A stretch of DNA of 5,727 nt from Mycobacterium sp. (GCA_028706695.1 JAQTVU010000185.1:1-5727), one strand, 5' to 3'. Positions 1 to 5,473 are shown, counted from the stretch's first letter. Numbers and translations are program-made. The notes: generated by a model from the sequence alone, not told the origin.

Positions 1-1522
1 AATGGGGACCACCGAGCACTGTCTCGAGGTGGCCATCAACGACGCGGTCAAACGGACCTACGCCAAGCTGGTGCTCTCCGACGACGCCAAGACGCTGCTC
101 GGTGGGGTGCTGGTGGGCGACGCGTCGTCGTACGGAGTGTTGCGCCCCATGGTCGGCAGTGAGCTGCCCGGCGATCCGCTGTCGCTGATCGCGCCGGCCC
201 GGTCCGGCGAGGGTGCTTCGGCTCTGGGGGTCGGGGCGCTGCCGGATTCGGCGCAGATCTGTTCGTGCAACAACGTCACCAAGGGCGATCTGAAGTGTGC
301 GATCGCCGAGGGCTGCGCGGACGTCGCGGCGCTCAAGTCGCGCACGTCGGCGGGCACCTCATGCGGCTCGTGTGTGCCGCTGCTCAAGCAGCTGCTGGAG
401 GCCGAGGGGATCGTACAGCCCAAGGCGCTGTGCGAACACTTCAGCCAGTCGCGGGCGGAGCTTTTCGAGATCGTCTCGGCCACCGAGATCCGCACGTTCT
501 CGGGTCTGCTGGAGCGCTACGGCCGCGGAAAAGGTTGCGACATCTGCAAACCCGTGGTCGCCTCCATTTTGGCGTCCACCGGCTCGGACCACATTCTCTC
601 CGGAGAGCAGGCCGCGCTGCAGGACTCCAACGACCACTTTTTGGCCAACATCCAGAAGAACGGCAGCTACTCGGTGGTGCCACGGGTGCCCGGCGGGGAC
701 ATCAAGCCCGAGCACCTGATCCTGATCGGCCAGATCGCACAGGATTTCGGTCTCTACACCAAGATCACCGGCGGCCAGCGCATCGACATGTTCGGCGCGC
801 GGGTGGAGCAGCTGCCCGAGATCTGGCGTCGCCTCGTCGAGGGCGGCATGGAGTCCGGTCAGGCCTACGGCAAGGCGCTGCGCACCGTGAAGAGCTGCGT
901 GGGCACCGACTGGTGCCGCTACGGTCAGCAGGATTCGGTGCAGCTGGCCATCGACCTGGAACTGCGCTACCGCGGCCTGCGGGCGCCGCACAAGATCAAG
1001 ATGGGCGTTTCGGGCTGCGCGCGGGAATGCGCCGAGGCCCGCGGCAAGGACGTGGGGGTCATTGCCACCGAGAAGGGCTGGAACCTCTACGTCGGCGGCA
1101 ATGGAGGCATGACCCCCAGACACGCGCAGCTGCTGGCCTCCGACCTGGACACCGAGACTCTCGTCCGCTACATCGACCGGTTTCTCATGTACTACATCCG
1201 CACCGCCGACCGGCTGCAGCGCACCGCGCCCTGGATCGAGTCGATCGACGGCGGCCTCGACCACGTCCGCGAGGTGGTCTGTGCGGATACGCTGGGCCTG
1301 GCCGGGGAGTTCGAGGCCGCAGTGCAGCGGCACGTACAGAACTACCAATGCGAATGGAAGGGCGTGTTGGAGGATCCGGACAAGCTGTCGCGCTTTGTCT
1401 CCTTCGTCAACGCCCCCGACGCCGTTGACCCGACCGTGACATTCACCGAGCATGCCGGGCGCAAAATCCCGGTGTCCATTGGCATGCCGCGGGTGCGTGG
1501 GTCAGTTCAGGAGGAATTGTGA
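1..1522 (+). CDS. nirB: Nitrite reductase [NAD(P)H] large subunit NirB, C-terminal 506 residues (5' end outside window)
   Basis: NirB is the cytoplasmic catalytic subunit that reduces nitrite to ammonium using NAD(P)H, FAD, Fe-S clusters and siroheme. Only the C-terminal part is present. The family is about 850 residues, so roughly 340 N-terminal residues (the FAD/NAD-binding region) lie before base 1, and the ATG at base 2 is almost certainly an internal Met. Fragment numbering shows the following. Residues 85-135 are a BFD-like [2Fe-2S] domain with Cys87, Cys89, Cys121 and Cys124. Residues 140-195 are a second, degenerate BFD-like segment with Cys144, Cys179 and Cys182. From about 205 come the ferredoxin-like half domain and the siroheme/[4Fe-4S] domain, with ligands Cys299-x5-Cys305 and Cys339-x3-Cys343. 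The motifs around them (GTDWCRYG, VSGCARECAEA, ATEKGWNLYVGGNGG) are classic NirB. All cluster cysteines are present, so the gene looks functional. Its stop overlaps the nirD start, indicating one operon. Confidence 0.97.
   Translation, partial: MGTTEHCLEVAINDAVKRTYAKLVLSDDAKTLLGGVLVGDASSYGVLRPMVGSELPGDPLSLIAPARSGEGASALGVGALPDSAQICSCNNVTKGDLKCAIAEGCADVAALKSRTSAGTSCGSCVPLLKQLLEAEGIVQPKALCEHFSQSRAELFEIVSATEIRTFSGLLERYGRGKGCDICKPVVASILASTGSDHILSGEQAALQDSNDHFLANIQKNGSYSVVPRVPGGDIKPEHLILIGQIAQDFGLYTKITGGQRIDMFGARVEQLPEIWRRLVEGGMESGQAYGKALRTVKSCVGTDWCRYGQQDSVQLAIDLELRYRGLRAPHKIKMGVSGCARECAEARGKDVGVIATEKGWNLYVGGNGGMTPRHAQLLASDLDTETLVRYIDRFLMYYIRTADRLQRTAPWIESIDGGLDHVREVVCADTLGLAGEFEAAVQRHVQNYQCEWKGVLEDPDKLSRFVSFVNAPDAVDPTVTFTEHAGRKIPVSIGMPRVRGSVQEEL
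1509..1514 (+). promoter_or_regulatory. Ribosome binding site of nirD
   Basis: AGGAGG lies inside the last codons of nirB, four bases before GTG at 1519. It fixes the nirD start at this GTG, which overlaps the nirB TGA as GTGA, and indicates translational coupling of the two subunits. Confidence 0.85.
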
Positions 1523-1878
1523 CCGTTCTCAACGGCATTCAGGTCTGGACCACCGCCTGCCCCTACAACCACCTCATCCCCGGTCGTGGCGTGGGTGTGC
1601 TGCTCGACGACGGCACCCAGGCGGCGTTGTTCCGGCTGGACGACGGGTCGGTGCACGCGGTGGGTAACGTCGACCCGTTCTCGGGTGCCGCGGTGCTGTC
1701 CCGGGGACTGGTCGGCGACCGCGGCGGCCGTGCGATCGTCCAATCACCCATCCTCAAGCAGGCTTTCGCGCTCGACGACGGCTCTTGCCTCGACGAGCCG
1801 GGCGTCCGGGTGCCGGTCTACGCGGTGCGCGTCACCCCCGATGGCTCGGTTCAGATCGGGCGGAGCACCGCCGGATAG
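1519..1878 (+). CDS. nirD: Nitrite reductase [NAD(P)H] small subunit NirD
   Basis: NirD is the small partner subunit of cytoplasmic NirBD nitrite reductase. The 119-residue protein has the Rieske-like beta fold of the family: a hydrophobic strand region at residues 35-50 (ALFRLDDGSVHAVGN), the NVDPFSG turn at about 50-56, and SPILKQAFALDDG at about 76-88. As in other NirD proteins, the Cys/His ligands of true Rieske centres are absent: NVDPF and SPILKQ stand where CxH and CxxH would be. No [2Fe-2S] cluster is therefore expected. Length is normal for the family. The GTG start is chosen because of the AGGAGG just upstream and the 4-base overlap with the nirB stop. The gene is last on the + strand here and converges on nnaR, so the nirBD transcript probably ends in the following gap. 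Confidence 0.96.
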   Translation: MTVLNGIQVWTTACPYNHLIPGRGVGVLLDDGTQAALFRLDDGSVHAVGNVDPFSGAAVLSRGLVGDRGGRAIVQSPILKQAFALDDGSCLDEPGVRVPVYAVRVTPDGSVQIGRSTAG

Positions 1879-1965
1879 GGTCGGCGGGTGACGTCGGCGC
1901 CCAGATAGAGCCGGGCAGTGTCGGGCCGATGGCGTCGAGATCGCCGGGGCAACGAGCAATCGTCG

Positions 1966-1981
1966 GCGGGCTCAGGCCCGC
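1966..1981. terminator. GC hairpin between converging nirD and nnaR, possible bidirectional terminator
   Basis: A perfect inverted repeat GCGGGC-TCAG-GCCCGC (6-bp stem, 4-base loop) lies in the 118-bp gap where the nirBD and nnaR transcripts meet. A competing hairpin GCCCG-CGC-CGGGC (1976-1988) overlaps its right arm. There is no U-tract on either side, which is common in mycobacteria but means termination is inferred from position and shape only. Confidence 0.4.
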
Positions 1982-1996
1982 GCCGGGCGGGTGGGC

Positions 1997-3124
1997 TCAT
2001 CCGACTGCGAGCCGGTAACCGCGCTTGACCACCGTTGCGACGATATTCTTGTCACCCAACGCCGTTCGCAACCGCAGCACCGCCGTGTCGACGGCATGCG
2101 GGTCGTTGCTGTTGCCGGGCAGCACCTGTAACAAATCGGTGCGTGCCACGACGTCGCCGGGCCGTTGTGCCAGTGCGCGCAGCGTCGCCATCCCGGATCC
2201 GGACAAGGTCTTGACCGAACCGTCCACCAGGACGCAGCTGCCGCGGATCTCGATCTGGTGGCCGGCCGCCTTGATGGTGCGCGACCGCAGCGGCGGAAGC
2301 TCCTGCGCGATGTGGCGGGCCAAGGCGCCCAACCGCATTCGTTCAGGTGAGGAGGTCGGGATGCCCGCCCTGGCCAAGGGCTGCGCGGTCACCGGACCCA
2401 CGCACATCGCGTGCACGTCGGTGCGCAGCGCCTGCACCAGCTGCTCCTCGATATCGAGTTCACGACCGCGTTCCAGCAACGCCGCCGCGGCGGGTGCGGA
2501 GGTGAAGCTGACCGCATCGAACTGGCGTCTGGCGATCGAGGTCACCAGCTGGTCGAATTCACCGCCGAGCGCTGTTGGCTTCCAGCGGTATACGCGGATG
2601 GGCACCACCTCGGCGCCCGCCGCGTGCAATCCGTCGAGGAATTCCGGGAACGGGTCCCAGTCGTCGGCCGCACCGTGCAACTGCACGGCGACGCGCTTTC
2701 CGGAGACGCCCGAGCCGAGCAGGTACTTCAGGACTTCGCGAGAGGATTCCGATGGCGGTGACCATTCCTCGTGCAGTCCGGCGGCGCGCAGCGCACCGGT
2801 CGCCTTCGGCCCGCGGGCGACGATTCTGCCCTTGGACAGCGCGGCGATCAGCTGACCGGCCACACCCCAGCCGTCGGCCGCAGCGATCCAGCCCCGGAAT
2901 CCGATGCCGGTGTGGGTGAACAAGATGTCGGGGGGCCGGGCGATCAGAGCCGTGGTGTTGCGGTGCAGTTCGTCGTCGTCGGGCAAGGGGATGAGGTTGA
3001 TGGCCGCAGCCCGGGACACTTCCGCGCCGTTGCGGCGCAGTAAGGCACACAGTTCCTCGGCGCGGTTGGCCGACGTGACCGCGATCCGGTAGCCCGTCAG
3101 GGGCGCAGAAGCTGGCTGGGCCAT
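1997..3124 (-). CDS. nnaR: NnaR-type nitrate/nitrite assimilation regulator: HemD-like domain fused to OmpR/PhoB-type winged helix
   Basis: This 375-residue protein has two parts. Residues about 11-275 form a bilobal uroporphyrinogen-III synthase (HemD)-like domain, with HemD-type segments GYRIAVTSANRAEEL (11-25), FTHTGIGF (69-76), ARGPKATGALRAAGL (103-117) and DAVSFTSAPAA (203-213). Residues about 283-375 form a winged-helix domain of the OmpR/PhoB type, with a recognition-helix region HAVDTAVLRLRTALG (343-357) and the wing ending VVKRGYRLAV. This architecture is that of NnaR of Streptomyces and mycobacteria (M. tuberculosis Rv0260c), an orphan regulator needed with GlnR for growth on nitrate or nitrite. 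There is no receiver domain or phosphoacceptor, so a ligand bound by the HemD part is the plausible signal (inference). ATG at 3124 is the only suitable start. No good Shine-Dalgarno precedes it, so a leaderless or very short-leader transcript is possible. A GlnR-like box lies 23 bases upstream. The gene lies 89 bp downstream of narK on the same strand. Whether the HemD part still catalyses uroporphyrinogen-III formation cannot be judged from sequence. Confidence 0.9.
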   Translation of the reverse strand: MAQPASAPLTGYRIAVTSANRAEELCALLRRNGAEVSRAAAINLIPLPDDDELHRNTTALIARPPDILFTHTGIGFRGWIAAADGWGVAGQLIAALSKGRIVARGPKATGALRAAGLHEEWSPPSESSREVLKYLLGSGVSGKRVAVQLHGAADDWDPFPEFLDGLHAAGAEVVPIRVYRWKPTALGGEFDQLVTSIARRQFDAVSFTSAPAAAALLERGRELDIEEQLVQALRTDVHAMCVGPVTAQPLARAGIPTSSPERMRLGALARHIAQELPPLRSRTIKAAGHQIEIRGSCVLVDGSVKTLSGSGMATLRALAQRPGDVVARTDLLQVLPGNSNDPHAVDTAVLRLRTALGDKNIVATVVKRGYRLAVG

Positions 3125-3146
3125 GTCGAGTGCGCAGCCCTAGGCC

Positions 3147-3162
3147 GTTTCGGCTGCGTTAC
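3147..3162 (-). promoter_or_regulatory. GlnR-type box upstream of nnaR
   Basis: On the minus strand, reading toward nnaR, the sequence is GTAAC-GCAGCC-GAAAC. This is an exact match to the actinobacterial GlnR consensus (gTnAC-n6-GnAAC) and to the AC-n9-AC core reported for mycobacterial GlnR. The near edge is 23 bp from the nnaR ATG. GlnR is the global nitrogen regulator that controls nirBD in these bacteria. Binding here is inferred from the motif and context. The site sits close to the start codon, so whether it activates or represses depends on the unmapped transcription start. Confidence 0.65.
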
Positions 3163-3185
3163 ACGGCCATAGCAGCAATGGCCGT
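3163..3185. repeat. Inverted repeat in the narK-nnaR gap
   Basis: ACGGCCAT (3163-3170) and ATGGCCGT (3178-3185) are perfect 8-bp arms around the 7-base spacer AGCAGCA. The repeat directly adjoins the GlnR-like box. It could be an operator for a dimeric regulator, or a hairpin at the end of the narK message; there is no U-tract. Confidence 0.75.
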
Positions 3186-3194
3186 AATGGCCGC
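3177..3194 (+). repeat. Tandem 9-bp direct repeat AATGGCCG(T/C)
   Basis: AATGGCCGT (3177-3185) is followed immediately by AATGGCCGC (3186-3194), with one difference. The first copy is also the right arm of the adjacent inverted repeat. OmpR/PhoB-type winged helices commonly bind tandem repeats of about one helical turn, so this may be an NnaR site. A similar TAATGGC tandem occurs upstream of narK. Confidence 0.7.
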
Positions 3195-3213
3195 AACTGT
3201 CGATGCATCGCCG

Positions 3214-4620
3214 TCACACCCGGGCCGGCTCGGTGCACGGCTCGGCCCCCGGCGCGTTCGGGGCCGCCGGCGTCGACCGGCGCACATAGCGCATCCAGGT
3301 CACCGCGCCGGCGGCGACGTAGAACAACAGGAAGGCCCACAACGCCATCGTGTCCGTGCCGGTGACCAGGTAGGACTGGCGCAGCGCGAGATTGATGCCC
3401 ACGCCGCCGAGCGCGCCGAACGCCGCGACGAACCCGATGACCGCGCCCGACGTGGCCTGTGACCAGCGCCGGCGATCGGCGTCACCGAGATCCAGCGCGT
3501 GGCTGCGCGACTCGAACACCGTGGGGATCATCTTGTACACCGACCCGTTGCCCAGGCCGGCGAGGACGAACAGGGCCATGAAGCCGCAGACGTAGCCCAC
3601 CGTCGTCGCGGTGGTCGCGGGGCGGTGCGTGTCATCGCCGTGGATGCCGATGGCGGCCAGAAACCCAGTGACCAGTGCCATGGTCGCCAGGACCGCCAGG
3701 GTCACACGGCTGCCGCCGATGCGGTCGGCCAGCCTGCCGCCGTAGATGCGGGCCAGCGATCCCAGCGCCGGTCCGATGAACGCGAACTCGGCGGCGTGCA
3801 GGGCGGCGTCGTCGTGGCTTTGCCCGGAGCTGACGAAGGTGATCTGCAGCACCTGGCCGAACGCGAACGAGAAGCCGATCCAGGAGCCGAAGGTGCTGAG
3901 ATAGAGCAGCGCGAGCAACCACGTGTCGCGGTACGCCAGGATCGACCGCAGGTCGCGGAGCTGGTAGGTGGCACCGTCCAGGTTGTCCATGTAGTGGGCG
4001 GCTCCCACGGCGACGACCGTCAGCAGTGCCAGGTAGAGCCCGCACACCCAGTACGGCTCGCGGCGACCGGCGACGGCGAGCACCAGCATCCCGACCAGTT
4101 GGATCATCGGCACCCCGAGGTTGCCCGCCCCGGCGTTGAACCCCAGCGCGAAACCCTTGCGCCGGTGCGGATACAGCGCGTTGGTGTTGGTCATCGACGC
4201 CGCGTAATTCGCGCCGCCCGCCCCGGTCAGCGCCGCGCACACCAGGTACAGCCAGAAGGGCAGGCCGGGGTGGGCCAGCAGCCAGATGGTGCCGATGGTG
4301 GGTGCGATCAACGCCACCATCGAGAACACCGTCCAGTTACGGCCGCCGAACGTGGCGATGCCCAGCGAGTAGGGGATGCGCAGGCATGCCGCGACCAGGG
4401 TGGCGGTGGCCGCGAGCAGGAATTTGTCGGACGGGGGGAAGCCGTACACATCCTGGGGCATGAACAGCGCCATCACCGGCCACAGGGTCCAGACCCCGAA
4501 GGCGATGTGGTCGCAGGCGATCATCCAGAGCAGGTTGCGCCGGGCGACCTTGTTGTTGCCGGCCGCCCAGGCCGCCGTGTCTTCGGGATTCCAGTCCGTG
4601 ATGCGATGGCTGCGCCCCAT
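3214..4620 (-). CDS. narK: NarK-family nitrate/nitrite transporter (narK3-like)
   Basis: This is a 468-residue major-facilitator protein of the nitrate/nitrite porter family with about 12 hydrophobic segments; it takes up nitrate and/or extrudes nitrite at the cytoplasmic membrane. The first signature motif is at about 133-170 (GAGGANYAASM, then GFALGFNAGAGNLGVP) and the second at about 392-409 (GAVIGFVAAFGALGGVGI). Two arginines that align with the substrate-binding Arg89 and Arg305 of E. coli NarK are present: Arg81 (CLRIPYSLG) and Arg291 (GSLARIYGG). FGSWIGFSFAFGQ at 244-256 is also family-typical. The N-terminus has the usual ITDWNPED motif, and length matches M. tuberculosis NarK3 (Rv0261c). 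ATG at 4620 is chosen because GAAAGG precedes it at a good distance and because the open frame upstream, to 4854, has Arg/Pro-rich non-family sequence. The gene lies just upstream of nnaR on the same strand and probably supplies substrate for NirBD. Confidence 0.95.
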   Translation of the reverse strand: MGRSHRITDWNPEDTAAWAAGNNKVARRNLLWMIACDHIAFGVWTLWPVMALFMPQDVYGFPPSDKFLLAATATLVAACLRIPYSLGIATFGGRNWTVFSMVALIAPTIGTIWLLAHPGLPFWLYLVCAALTGAGGANYAASMTNTNALYPHRRKGFALGFNAGAGNLGVPMIQLVGMLVLAVAGRREPYWVCGLYLALLTVVAVGAAHYMDNLDGATYQLRDLRSILAYRDTWLLALLYLSTFGSWIGFSFAFGQVLQITFVSSGQSHDDAALHAAEFAFIGPALGSLARIYGGRLADRIGGSRVTLAVLATMALVTGFLAAIGIHGDDTHRPATTATTVGYVCGFMALFVLAGLGNGSVYKMIPTVFESRSHALDLGDADRRRWSQATSGAVIGFVAAFGALGGVGINLALRQSYLVTGTDTMALWAFLLFYVAAGAVTWMRYVRRSTPAAPNAPGAEPCTEPARV

Positions 4621-4630
4621 GGGGTCTGCA

Positions 4631-4636
4631 CCTTTC
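4631..4636 (-). promoter_or_regulatory. Ribosome binding site of narK
   Basis: GAAAGG on the minus strand, 10 bases before ATG at 4620. It decides the start in favour of this ATG over in-frame upstream starts up to 4854. Confidence 0.7.
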
Positions 4637-4693
4637 GTAGACGAGGATCGCTCCCGCGGCGAGCCCGCCGTCGGGCCGCCCCGCGGTGGCGAC

Positions 4694-4721
4694 GGCCGCG
4701 TTGCCGCGGCCTGGCGGCCGC
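4694..4721 (-). promoter_or_regulatory. Mutually exclusive hairpin arms in the narK leader
   Basis: On the minus strand three arms follow one another: A = GCGGCC (4721-4716), B = GGCCGC (4711-4706), C = GCGGCC (4699-4694). B can pair perfectly with A (loop GCCA) or with C (loop GGCAAC), but not with both. Arm A begins at the base after the stop codon of the short leader ORF, so a ribosome at that stop would mask A and favour B:C. This is the geometry of a translation-dependent attenuator, but GGCC-rich arms are common by chance at this GC content. Confidence 0.3.
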
Positions 4722-4823
4722 TCACGCACGCCCGCCGGCCGGCGAAAAGATCCGACCGCCCCGACCCGACGGGCCGACGCCAACCCCGGGTGCGCAGCGG
4801 GCACCGCGCAAGGTGGCGTGCAT
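4722..4823 (-). CDS. Possible 33-residue leader ORF upstream of narK
   Basis: ATG at 4823 is preceded by GGGGAGGT, and the frame runs 33 codons to TGA, ending 101 bp before narK. The peptide is rich in Gly (9), Arg (5) and Ala (5), with one Cys (MHATLRGARCAPG at the start); I do not recognise it. It has no transmembrane or signal segment. The Shine-Dalgarno is strong but sits only about three bases from the ATG, slightly tight. A structural hairpin precedes it and competing hairpins follow its stop. It may be a regulatory leader peptide for narK rather than a functional protein, or a chance ORF in GC-rich leader sequence. Confidence 0.3.
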   Translation of the reverse strand: MHATLRGARCAPGVGVGPSGRGGRIFSPAGGRA

Positions 4824-4825
4824 AT

Positions 4826-4833
4826 ACCTCCCC
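4826..4833 (-). promoter_or_regulatory. Shine-Dalgarno-like site of the narK leader ORF
   Basis: GGGGAGGT on the minus strand ends two bases before ATG at 4823 (GGAGG ends three before). It is the best Shine-Dalgarno match in the 862-bp stretch that is followed by a usable start codon. Confidence 0.4.
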
Positions 4834-4842
4834 TTCGTGAAG

Positions 4843-4873
4843 CCAACCCGGCAAAGCCGTTGCACCGGGCTGG
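4843..4873 (-). promoter_or_regulatory. Stem-loop near the 5' end of the putative narK transcript
   Basis: On the minus strand CCAGCCCGG and CCGGGTTGG form a 9-bp stem with one G-U wobble and a 13-base loop. The wobble pair forms only in the minus-strand RNA; on the + strand it would be an A-C mismatch, which favours a role in the narK leader. It lies between the putative -10 box and the Shine-Dalgarno of the leader ORF. Confidence 0.45.
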
Positions 4874-4877
4874 TGTA

Positions 4878-4883
4878 ACAGTA
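4878..4883 (-). promoter_or_regulatory. Candidate -10 box for narK
   Basis: TACTGT on the minus strand fits the mycobacterial TANNNT pattern. It would start RNA near 4871, at the base of the stem-loop, giving a leader of about 250 bases. No good -35 is visible; the tandem repeat occupies that space, which would fit an activator-dependent or a repressible promoter. Confidence 0.3.
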
Positions 4884-4902
4884 GCCATTAGCAGCCATTA
4901 GC
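4883..4902 (-). repeat. Perfect 10-bp tandem repeat upstream of narK, candidate regulator site
   Basis: GCTAATGGCT occurs twice with no gap on the minus strand (AGCCATTAGC twice on the + strand). A 10-bp period is one helical turn, the geometry used by tandem OmpR/PhoB-type winged helices such as the C-terminal domain of NnaR. Part of it (GCCATTAGCAGC) recurs upstream of nnaR with one base missing. Confidence 0.9.
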
Positions 4903-5314
4903 TCGACCCGGATAAGGGACGGGAACCGTTTTCCAGCTTGCTCGCTATGCTCGCGTGGACGCCCCAAAAGCATGAGGCGAGCCGTGGCGTTCATGCTCAC
5001 ATCGCGAACAGAACGCCGTCAACTCGATCCGGCCGGTATGGGCTGTAAGTTGAGTTGCAGTTGTCTGGTAAACAGCTGAGGGCGCGCCAGTGGGCGAACA
5101 TGCAGGTGACCGGCGTATTGGCGGCTGCTCTGGGGAACTCGCTGCGCGGATACGCAAGCGGATATGCAATTAGTGCGACATGCGGACAAGCCCAATACAC
5201 GCCTCCTTCACGGTTTACCGTCGGCTTGCCGCCGCGGCTCGCATTTCGCCGCCGATGGCATCCCGCAAGACCCGGGTCGACGGAATATGCGTGCGGGCAG
5301 ATCTATTGCGGCAA

Positions 5315-5334
5315 TGGCCGGCGCGGCGCGGCCA
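5315..5334. terminator. GC-rich hairpin downstream of the KipA-like gene
   Basis: TGGCCG (5315-5320) and CGGCCA (5329-5334) are perfect 6-bp arms around GCGCGGCG. Minus-strand transcripts leaving the KipA-like gene would meet it about 150 bases after the stop. No U-tract follows. Terminator function is a weak inference. Confidence 0.25.
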
Positions 5335-5391
5335 GGAAAACGTTCACCGGGGCCGAAGTGGGATCGGCGCGCGACAAGACGTTACCGGAAT

Positions 5392-5420
5392 GTTAAACGA
5401 CAGTTTAATGGTCATTAAAC
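5392..5420. promoter_or_regulatory. Operator-like palindrome with three TTAAAC half-sites
   Basis: GTTTAATG-GT-CATTAAAC (5403-5420) is a perfect palindrome with 8-bp arms. A third half-site, GTTAAAC (5392-5398), lies in inverted orientation, so TTAAAC-GACA-GTTTAA (5393-5408) is a second dyad sharing the middle half. AT-rich dyads like this in GC-rich sequence are typical operators of TetR-, GntR- or MarR-type dimers. I do not recognise the specific regulator, and none is encoded in the window. Confidence 0.6.
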
Positions 5421-5439
5421 CGCGGGCGGGGCGCGTCAA
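5412..5439 (-). promoter_or_regulatory. Candidate minus-strand promoter overlapping the palindrome
   Basis: TTGACG (5439-5434), a 16-bp spacer, then TAATGA (5417-5412) on the minus strand. The -35 is close to consensus and the -10 moderate. The -10 lies inside the palindrome, so a bound repressor would block it. Transcription would run toward narK, about 780 bp away, with no recognisable gene between: a small RNA, a long narK leader or a relic are all possible. Confidence 0.35.
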
Positions 5440-5473
5440 TGCCGCGAAAACGATTGCTTATCACGACAATGCC
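5434..5473 (+). repeat. Imperfect direct repeat CG(T/A)CAATGCC, 30 bp apart
   Basis: CGTCAATGCC (5434-5443) and CGACAATGCC (5464-5473) match at 9 of 10 bases with starts 30 bp apart, close to three helical turns. Both lie between the KipA-like stop and the palindrome. They may be part of the same control region, or chance. Confidence 0.4.

Noticed and set aside
3201..3210. Perfect 10-bp palindrome CGATGCATCG just after the narK stop
   Set aside because: Short, built of common dinucleotides, with no repeat elsewhere in the window; most likely chance.
4621..4854. 78-residue N-terminal extension of narK to an upstream start at 4854
   Set aside because: The extension is Arg/Pro/Ser-rich without family similarity, while ATG 4620 has a good Shine-Dalgarno, gives the ITDWNPED N-terminus and the normal length of 468 residues.
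3499..4878. Long + strand open frame (459 codons) opposite narK, plus other long antisense frames over nirB, nnaR and narK
   Set aside because: They are shadows of high-GC coding sequence: Arg/Gly/His/Gln-rich low-complexity translations, no family motifs, and the opposite strand encodes clear conserved proteins.
4940..4954. Direct repeat GCTCGC-TAT-GCTCGC
   Set aside because: Only six bases per copy in GC-rich sequence, with no link to a promoter or gene start.
5058..5078. Small inverted repeat CAGTTGT-CTGGTAA-ACAGCTG
   Set aside because: One wobble in seven pairs, no gene or tract next to it that would give it a role; not enough to call an RNA gene or terminator.
5098..5110. AC-n9-AC spacing, possible GlnR site (GCGAAC-ATGCAG-GTGAC)
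   Set aside because: Only the AC spacing matches; the conserved T of the first half and the A of the second half are missing, and it is about 480 bp from narK.
4997..5200. 67-codon minus-strand ORF after a perfect AAGGAGG (5202-5208)
   Set aside because: The Shine-Dalgarno is only one base from the GTG, third codon positions are not G/C-biased, and the translation (four Cys, many Pro/Tyr) resembles nothing I recognise.
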